Source: Cyclobacteriaceae bacterium
GTDB lineage: Bacteria > Bacteroidota > Bacteroidia > Cytophagales > Cyclobacteriaceae
NCBI GenBank assembly: GCA_028285685.1
Contig: JANQOR010000019.1
Location: 1 to 48,065 of the forward strand
DNA: 48,065 nt
Direction of reading: 5' to 3'
The notes beneath the pieces were generated by a model that had not been told where the DNA came from, searched no databases, and saw only the letters and a list, made by a program, of their open reading frames with translations. Shown here piece after piece: positions 9,801 through 18,800 of the stretch. The first letter of the stretch is position 1. Each line of letters opens with the position of its first letter. Made by a program: the position numbers and the translations under genes.

Positions 9801-12800
9801 TGGCAAGTTCCTGATCGGTGGAGGTGGTCTTAATGTGTTCAGCACACCGCTAGTTGAGTTGGGAAGTACTACCGGTTCAGGTACGGCAAATATTAACGTT
9901 TTAAGCTCCGCAGTTGATGAAGATCTGGTTTTCAATCCAAAGGGAGCAGGAACCGTTCAGACTTCAGCGGCGCACACAGCTAACATCTCCAACGCGGACG
10001 ATATAATCACCAAGGCCTACGCGGACGCTAATTATTCAAGTACCGGGCTGCAAAATATCGCTGATGATACTGGTAATGATTTACTCATCGGTGACGCTGC
10101 TCAATTTGGAGACGTGGCTCTAAGCATGCAGAGTGCATCACCAAACGCCTCAATCGCTCTCCGGCCTAAGGGACCGGGTGGGGAAGTTCAAATCAGCCCG
10201 TCTGTTGATACCGGAACATCAAATATTAGCGAAGTATTTAGGCTTGACCATTCAACATCTGGAACACCAGCCACCAACTTTGGAGTGGGGATGTTCTGGT
10301 CACTAAACGGAACTTTTAGTGGTTTAAACTCCTATTATTTCACAGACGCAACTCCAAGCCAACAGGATACTGAATACAAGTGGGAGGGCTATAGCAATGC
10401 AGCCACCACCGATTTCATGTCGCTAAGTCGAAGCAGGTTGGTGTTGGGCGACAACTCGACCCCAGCAGACCTTCAAACCTTTCATATTGATGTACAGGCC
10501 AGCACCGGACGTAACCTTCAAATCGACCATGACGGGAGTATTATAATGAACAATGAAAATGGAGCTCAGGATGTAATATTCGGATTGCGCTCCGCCAATG
10601 CGCAGGTCGGTGAACTGAGGTATGATCAAAGCACTTCTTCGATGAACATGAGAGCGACCAACTCAACAGATGATCTCTTGTTTTGGCCAGGTAGCAGCAG
10701 TGGACAAATTCGATATTACACTCAGTCCAGAAGCAGTGGCGATATAGCAATGGATGGTTCATTGCAAGACGTTGACATGAATTTGGTTCCAAAGGGAATG
10801 GGAACCGTAACTGTTCCCACTGGATACGAAGCAAATATTGCGGATGATCGTGATTTAATTAACAAGAAGTACTTTGATGATAATATCAATTCAGCAGGGC
10901 TAGCGAACCTAATAGATAATGGATCTAGTGTTCAGAATTCAGCAAGTGGAACAGGATCTTTCACCTGGGAAGGCATTAGTCTGGACGGCAGCAATATCAG
11001 TTCGTCTGGAGGTGGGCTGACGCTCATTTCACCCTTTAATATGAATTTTACTGGTAATTCATCCTTCGTATTTAATGGGACTAATATGCAAGTTGGAGAT
11101 CCGATTGGTGGCGGAGATTTCACAATAAATGCGGTAAACTCCATATCACCTGATGTTGATATAGCGATTCAAACAAAAGGAGAAGGTAATTTGCGATTCC
11201 AAAATGGTACGATCCAATTGCCAACATCTCCTTCGGGAACAGTTACAGGCATGCTTCGATATGGAAATGGCGGCAGCAACATGCTGCAGGTCTATGATGG
11301 TGGATGGAACAATGTCGGGCTATCAAATTTGGAGGATAACGGTAGCAATGTTGAGAATTCATCAACCGGCTCAGGCTATTTTCAATGGGAAGGAATCAGA
11401 CTTTTTGATAATCGTGTTCAAGTCAACTCTGGATTCGGTGCCGGAGCAGATCTCGTCCTCCAGCCAGCTAACAATTCTGCTTATGTACAAATTGGCGGAG
11501 ATGGAGACGTGGTTACGCAGAGGCAGCTTAAGTTAGGTTCAATACAAGCGGATGTGGATTTGCTGATAGAACCAAAAGGTACCGGTACAGTAAAAGTCCC
11601 TGTCGGTTACGACTCAAATATTTCTTCAGACCAGGACCTAATCAATAAAAAGTATTTTGACGACAATGCAGGAACGGGATTTAACGGAAGTTACACAATT
11701 GACGATCCGAGCACAAACACTTTAATCGAAATTGCCAATTTCAACAGGACTACATCAGGGATCCCTGATGTTGGAATCGGCGGCTACATCACCCTAGGAG
11801 TAGAGAATCCAAATCTGGGAATCTCACCATTGCGCATCGGAAATGAAATATCCACCTATTCGGGAAATACTCGGAGGTATGATTTCCGTATTCAAATGGA
11901 CTACAATAACACAGGTCTCGAAGATGCCATATTTATTAGCAACCGAACTTTTTCGGCCACTTTTGGATGGCAGAACATCAACGTTAATGGTATACGGGCA
12001 ATAAATCTTGGTAGTGAAAATACTGCGGATGCAGCAGCTAATTTTGGCGTAATTATCGGGCATTCCTCCGATGTCCAGGCGGCTAATGCCATAGCCGTCG
12101 GACTTAACACACTTACTAGTGGTCAAGGTGGAATTGCCATAGGACATGGGGCAGAGTCAGAGAATACCGACGCAATTGCAATTGGCACAGATGCGGGTAA
12201 TGCCTTAGGAACAATAGGTACCTCTTCTGTATCCATAGGAAGTGGCACTAATTCAATCGGTTCAGATATCGGGAACAATTCGATTGCCATAGGAACCAAT
12301 GCGATATCATCTGGAGCCGAATCCATTTCACTGGGGTTTGCCTCAGACGCAACAGACAATTCATCCTTAGCCATTGGAGCTATAGCACAATCTACAGCAC
12401 AAGGAGGAACAGCGATAGGAGGATCGGCAATTACCAGCGCCATTGATGCTGTTGCAGTAGGAACACAGGCGACCGGAGCCGGTAATTCGAGTGTTGCTCT
12501 TGGGAAAAGTGCTCAAGCAAATACTACAAATTCCATCTCAATCGGAAACCTTTCCGGAACATCTACAGGCACTCAAGGTGATAATTCTGTTAGCATTGGA
12601 AACAGCGTAAATGATGGGACTTTTCCAGTAGGAACTAGTTCTGTAGCCATTGGCGATCAGACAGAAGCGCGGAATACAAATACAATTGCCATCGGAAAAT
12701 CCGCTTCCGCCAGAGGTGCGGAAGTAATCGCCTTGGGGCAAACAGCTTTTGGAACCGGTACCTCGGGCATTGTCATAGGACGTGCAGCAAGTCAATCAAC

Positions 12801-15800
12801 CGGATCCTATGGAATTGCTTTTGGAGACATCGCAAGAGCAAACGGAACTGGTGCAATGGGGTTCGGCAGGTGGAGCGAAGGAGCCGCCAATGGTGCCATC
12901 ATGATGGGTTACCATACCTCCGCACAGGTAAATAATATTGCGAACTCTTTTGAACTAGCTTGGGATGGATCTTCCGCTTTCAAAGTTGGGAACACAATAG
13001 GTACTGTCATAACCTCCAATGCAAATCCACAGGTAAATCTAGGTGATGCTGTTGATGGAGCTCTCGCATACAACACTACAACGGGAAACCTTGAACTTAG
13101 AGATGGGGGGGTATTTGCACCGGTAGGTGCGGGAGGCGGAATAACTGTAGGTCCGGAAAACCAAATCCCAGTTGCTAATACTTCAGGTACGGATTTCGAT
13201 TATGAGGCCCGTTTCACCTACAATGGTCAAAGTCTAGTTGCAGAAGGTACCGGTGTTAATTCCATATCCATCGGAACGAATGCCTCAGTAGACCAAACTG
13301 ATGGAATCGTGATCGGAGCAAACTCCACAATCACAGGAGACAATACCTTGGTCATAGGCAACAACGTATCGGTGGCCGGATCGAATAATGTCATGATAGG
13401 TGCAGACCAAACATATAATTCAGGAAATCAATCTACAGTTATTGGAACCGGTGCAAGGCAAGGCAACGGTGCTTCAGTCGTAATTGGCTGGGATGCGGGA
13501 AACACATCGGGTTCAGTTAGTGCCCAACATACAAGTATTGGCGCAAACTCAAATAGCGGAACCGCAACAATAGGACTTGCATCCACTGCAATAGGATCGA
13601 ATACGATTTCCTCAGGAAACAATTCCGTGGCTTTGGGCTCAACCGCAGAGGCCAATGCAAACGAAACGATCGCAATTGGGTTTGATGCTGGTGATAATAG
13701 TACTGGCACAGATGGAACCGGATCTATCACAATTGGGTCACAAGCAAACTCAGGAACTGGTAATATCGGTGAGAATTCCATTGCTATTGGAACTAGCGCA
13801 CAGTCCAATAGCACAGGAGGAATAGCAATTGGAGATAATGCATTGACAACCAACATGGGGGCAGTTGCGCTCGGAGATGGTGCATTGTCGAGAGGCACTA
13901 ACACCATCGCAATTGGCAATGATGCTGCCGCAACCACCGGGGGTGGTGGCAACAGTCAATTTGTTTCGATTGGGAACCAATCAAACAGCACCAATCTTCA
14001 GATAGGTGCTAGTTCAGTGGCGGTTGGAGCTTCTACCATTAGTGTTGGGGGAAATAGTGTTGCAATTGGAGCCAGTGCCGAATCGCATGCAGCAGACGCC
14101 ATTGCTATTGGAAATAATGCTGGAGATAATGGTGCAGGAGTGGATAATAGTGGATCCATTACTTTAGGAGCAAATGCGAATTCAGTTAGTGGACAAGCCA
14201 TTGGACAGAATTCTATCGCCATTGGAACTCTATCGGAAGCCGTTGGAATACAGACCGTAAATATTGGTTATCAAGCAGGACGCAACTCCACTGGAACAGA
14301 TGGAGTGGCTTCTGTAACCATTGGAGCAGATGCTAATTCCACATCTGGACTAAATGTAGGAACAAATTCTGTTGCAATTGGAGCTGGATCCTACACCCAA
14401 GGAGCAGGAAATGTTGCAATCGGTGTTGCTGCCGGTGCCAATTCCACAGGAGCCAGCGGATCCAGATCCGTATCGATTGGATCGGATGCTAATTCGGTTC
14501 TAACACAAGATATTGGAGCGTCGTCGGTGGCCATTGGTTTTTTCGCGGAAACACCTGGAGCCCAGGCCATTGCAATTGGCGAGGCTGCCGGTCAAAATAG
14601 CACTGGTGCGGATGGCGCCAGTTCGATATCAATTGGTGATGATGCCAACTCAGCTGCAGGAACAGATATAGGTACGAATTCAATAGCACTTGGAAGTTCC
14701 ACGATCAGTTCTGCCACTTCTTCTATTGCCATTGGTGACGGTGCCAAAGCAGAGGATACGAATAACATCTCAATCGGCACAAATGCGGGGGACGCCTCAG
14801 GCTCAATTCTGAACGGGGCAATCTCAATCGGAGACGAAGCTAATTCGTCGGCTAATAATATTGGCCAATTTGGAGTCGCGGTGGGTACCAGCGCCGAAAG
14901 TAGGTTTAATGGGTCAATTGCGATTGGGCGAGGAATGAAGGCAAACGCCGATCAGGCGATCATCATCGGATCGGACAATATCACAGGCAATGATTCAAAT
15001 GATCTTGCAGAGTCTTTCGAAGTGGCATTTGACGGAAGTACTGCATTCAAAGTTGGTAATACCTTAGGAACAGTCATCACCGCTGACATAGATCCTCAAG
15101 GTAATCTTGGCGATGCAGTGGACGGTGCCTTAGCCTACAACACATCCACGGGGAATCTTGAATTAAGAAGCGGGGGAACCTTTGCGCCAGTTGGAACAGG
15201 AGCTAGCATTACTGTTGGTCCTGAAAATCAAATACCAGTCGCCAACTCAGCTGGTACAGATTTTGACTACGACACTCGTTTTTCGTATGATGGTTCGAGG
15301 CTCATTGCTGAAGGTACCGGAACTTCATCAGTTGCTATCGGTGACGGAGCTCAATCGGCTGGTGCTAGCTCTGTGGCTTTGGGGGACGGAGCAGCAACTG
15401 GTGCTACAGATGCCATTGCGATCGGGACAAATGCCAACGCCTCTGGAAGTACAACCGTGGCAATCGGTCGTAATGCCAGTGGAGCATCTAACGCCGGTGT
15501 AGTAGCCATAGGCAATAGTGCCATAGTAAATGGTTCCGCAGGAATAGCAATAGGACAGAACTCGACTGGAGGGGCGAATGGAATAGGTATTGGAAACGGC
15601 GCGAAAGCACCCGGAATTGGGATCATCAGCTTAGGCGATGCTACAGGTGATAATGGTTCCGGTGCAAATGGAAATCGATCGGTTTCAATCGGAAACCAGG
15701 TAAATTCCTCAAATGGGGTTGACATAGGAGCGAATTCAGTTGCTATTGGCAACTCCGCAGATAGTGAAGGAGCAAATTCTGTAGCATTAGGAAATTCAAC

Positions 15801-18800
15801 CTCAAGCTCGGCTGCATCATCAGTCGCTATAGGAGATGGAGCAGAAGGAAACGCAACCGACGTAATCGCAATCGGGACGGATGCTGGAGATAACAGCACG
15901 GGAGCAGACGGGATTAATTCCATATCCATTGGTAATGCAGCAAACAGCGCACCCACCCAGGCCATTGGAGCTGGAAGTGTCGCAATAGGCTTTGCTGCCC
16001 AAACTCCCGGCCAGAGTGGAATTGCAATAGGAGATGCAGCCGACACATCTGTTGACTATGCACTTGCGCTAGGCGCGGATGCAAATACAACAGGTTTAGG
16101 AGGAATGTCATTTGGTAGAAACTCAAGAGCTTCAGCACAAGGTGCAATCATGATGGGTCATCACTCAGCAGCACAAACCAATTCAGTAGCTAACTCTTTC
16201 GAAGTGGCTTGGGATGGTTCGACAGGCTTTAAAGTTGGTAATACGATCGGTACTGTCATTACAGCCAATGCGAACCCACAAACGAACCTTGGAGATGCAG
16301 TGGATGGTGCATTAGCTTACAATACAAGTACTGGCAACCTTGAACTTCGTCATGGCGGCTCATTTGCCCCGATAATGGGCGGCGGAAGCGGAGCGCAAAT
16401 CTCAGGTACACCAATAGCCAATCAAATTGCGGTCTGGACAAGCCCAACACAAATCTCAGGCACAACAGGCATGATATTCAACGGTACGCTTTTCAATGTT
16501 TCAACTTCAACAACCTCCTCTATTGTTAGAGCTACAAACTCGAATGTCTCAGGTGAGGCTGCTATTGGTACAGTTAACGACTCGGGAGATGGTATAAACA
16601 TGGTTCAGGAAGGTTCGGCAGCAACCGGCACCGTGTTTGGTCTACCTCGAGCAGGAATGTCTACAATAACGAACAACCTTGCTGCGGATGCTGGCATTGC
16701 CTTTGGAACAAACTCCCCGCATTCGGTCTATATTGGAGCAGGAAATGCGCTGGCATTGGAAATCAATTCCTCGCAGACCTTTGATTTTCAAGGAAATACA
16801 CTAACAAACGCGGCCTACCCTACCGCTTCTACCGATGTTGCCACAAAGCAGTATGTAGACGATAACCTGGGAGGCGGGCTTTCATTTCCCCTACTTGCAC
16901 CTGATGGGACAGAAGGTGCTCCAAGCTACTCATTTACAAATGACACGGATATGGGAATGCGTCGATTCGGTTCGGACGTCTTAGGCTTGGCAGTGAACGG
17001 TGAATCTACTGTGAGAGTAGGGCGGTTCAATACTGAATTCCACGGAAATGCGAACAATGACTACACTGTGCTTGAACACAGCACAGGTCAACTATACAGA
17101 AATGACAACACCCAGCAAACACAAATATATGGTGGTGCCCTTGGAGCAACCAATGGAGCTTTTACATCTTGGACAGGTGACGCCAACAACAATTCAAGCA
17201 TCTTGAACTATATAAGTTCTGATAATACCCTTGGAAATTTTGAATTATACTCTCAAATCAGCAACCTTCTGTATCGCATAGACGCGTCAGGTTCGCACTT
17301 CCTCGTTGAGAGATCTGCGAAGGCTCCTGATGTTGCAGGATATGGGCAGTTATGGGTTAGAGATGACTCTCCTAACACATTGATATTCACCGATGATGCT
17401 GGGAATGATCATGATCTAACAGCTTTGGGTGGTGGAAGTGGTGCTAACATAGCAGGCACACCAGTCAACAATGAACTCGCCGTTTGGACAAACAGCACGA
17501 CAATCGAGGGAGAGTCGAACCTGCAGTGGGATGGAACTGAATTTGTTGTTGGAGATGATCTTTCAGAAGGTATAATTAGTCGAATAGAAGCCACATCTGT
17601 TGAACTGAATTTTCGAGAAGGAGGCTCTCTGGTTGGTTCTATCGACGCAGCAGTGCCTTCTGGAGGAACTAACGCAGGACTTACATTTCGGGGAAATTCA
17701 CTAAGCACTACACAACCTGCCGTTAATTTGTTCGGAAGCGTCGCAAGCGGCCAAGATACGGGGACAGAACCTGCAGTCAAAATCGTTGGCTCTATAAATA
17801 CAGGCTCGTCCCTAGTAAACAGAAACGTGTTAGGGCTTTACAATGGCTCCACCTTGGTTGCGGATGTCAACAATTTTGGTGATTGGGACTATCAGGGAAA
17901 TGATATAGGAGGTTTAGGCGAAGTAGAATTAACGACAGGTGGCAATTTCAGGACGACGATAAGGGGATCTTCCAATGCTGTTACTTATCTGTATTCGGGC
18001 AATTCTAACGTCAACCGAACAAAAGACGATCTAATTCAGACCAGCGATCTTGCTGCTGACAACGCAGCTGGTTCACCAGCTCCTGTTTGGCATACCAGGC
18101 TCTACACAACAAATCCGTCTACTCCATTTGTGAATAGACCAATTATGTGGCAAATGGACAATGGAGGAAATCCATTGTTTCAGGTGGACCTAAATGGTGA
18201 TTGGAACTATCAGGGAAATGCGTTGACAAATGTTGCCTATCCAGTTAACTCAACAGATGTGGCTACAAAACAATATGTGGATGATAATTCAGGGGGCAGT
18301 GGTGATGTTTCGAAAGTTGGAACTCCCGTGAATGATCAGGTGGCCGTCTGGACGGGGGATGGAACGGTTGAAGGTGATCCAAACCTTACCTATACGGGCG
18401 GAATTCTAAGAGTATCCAGTGTTTCGCTAGGAACTCAAACGGTTGAAACAATTGGTACCGCCATGACATTATCAGGTGGAACAGGACTAAACATTGTATC
18501 AGGAAACGGTACAATTGTAATGGGCGACAACCTTCGACCAAATGGCAATTTCGCTTTCGACAACGGCACCTTGACGAATTCATGGGACGATACTTATTCT
18601 CAGAGATTTCTAGCTGATGATGGGCTATCAGGTTCCACGCCGGCATTTTCTTTTGGAGATGATCCGAATACCGGAATCTACAATCAAAGTACTGATCGAC
18701 TAGGATTTGCTGTCGGTGGAAATACTACGATGTCTCTTGGTTTTGCAGAGGGCTTGATAGTTACTACTAGCTCGCAATTTTTTGACGAAGTTGATCTGAA

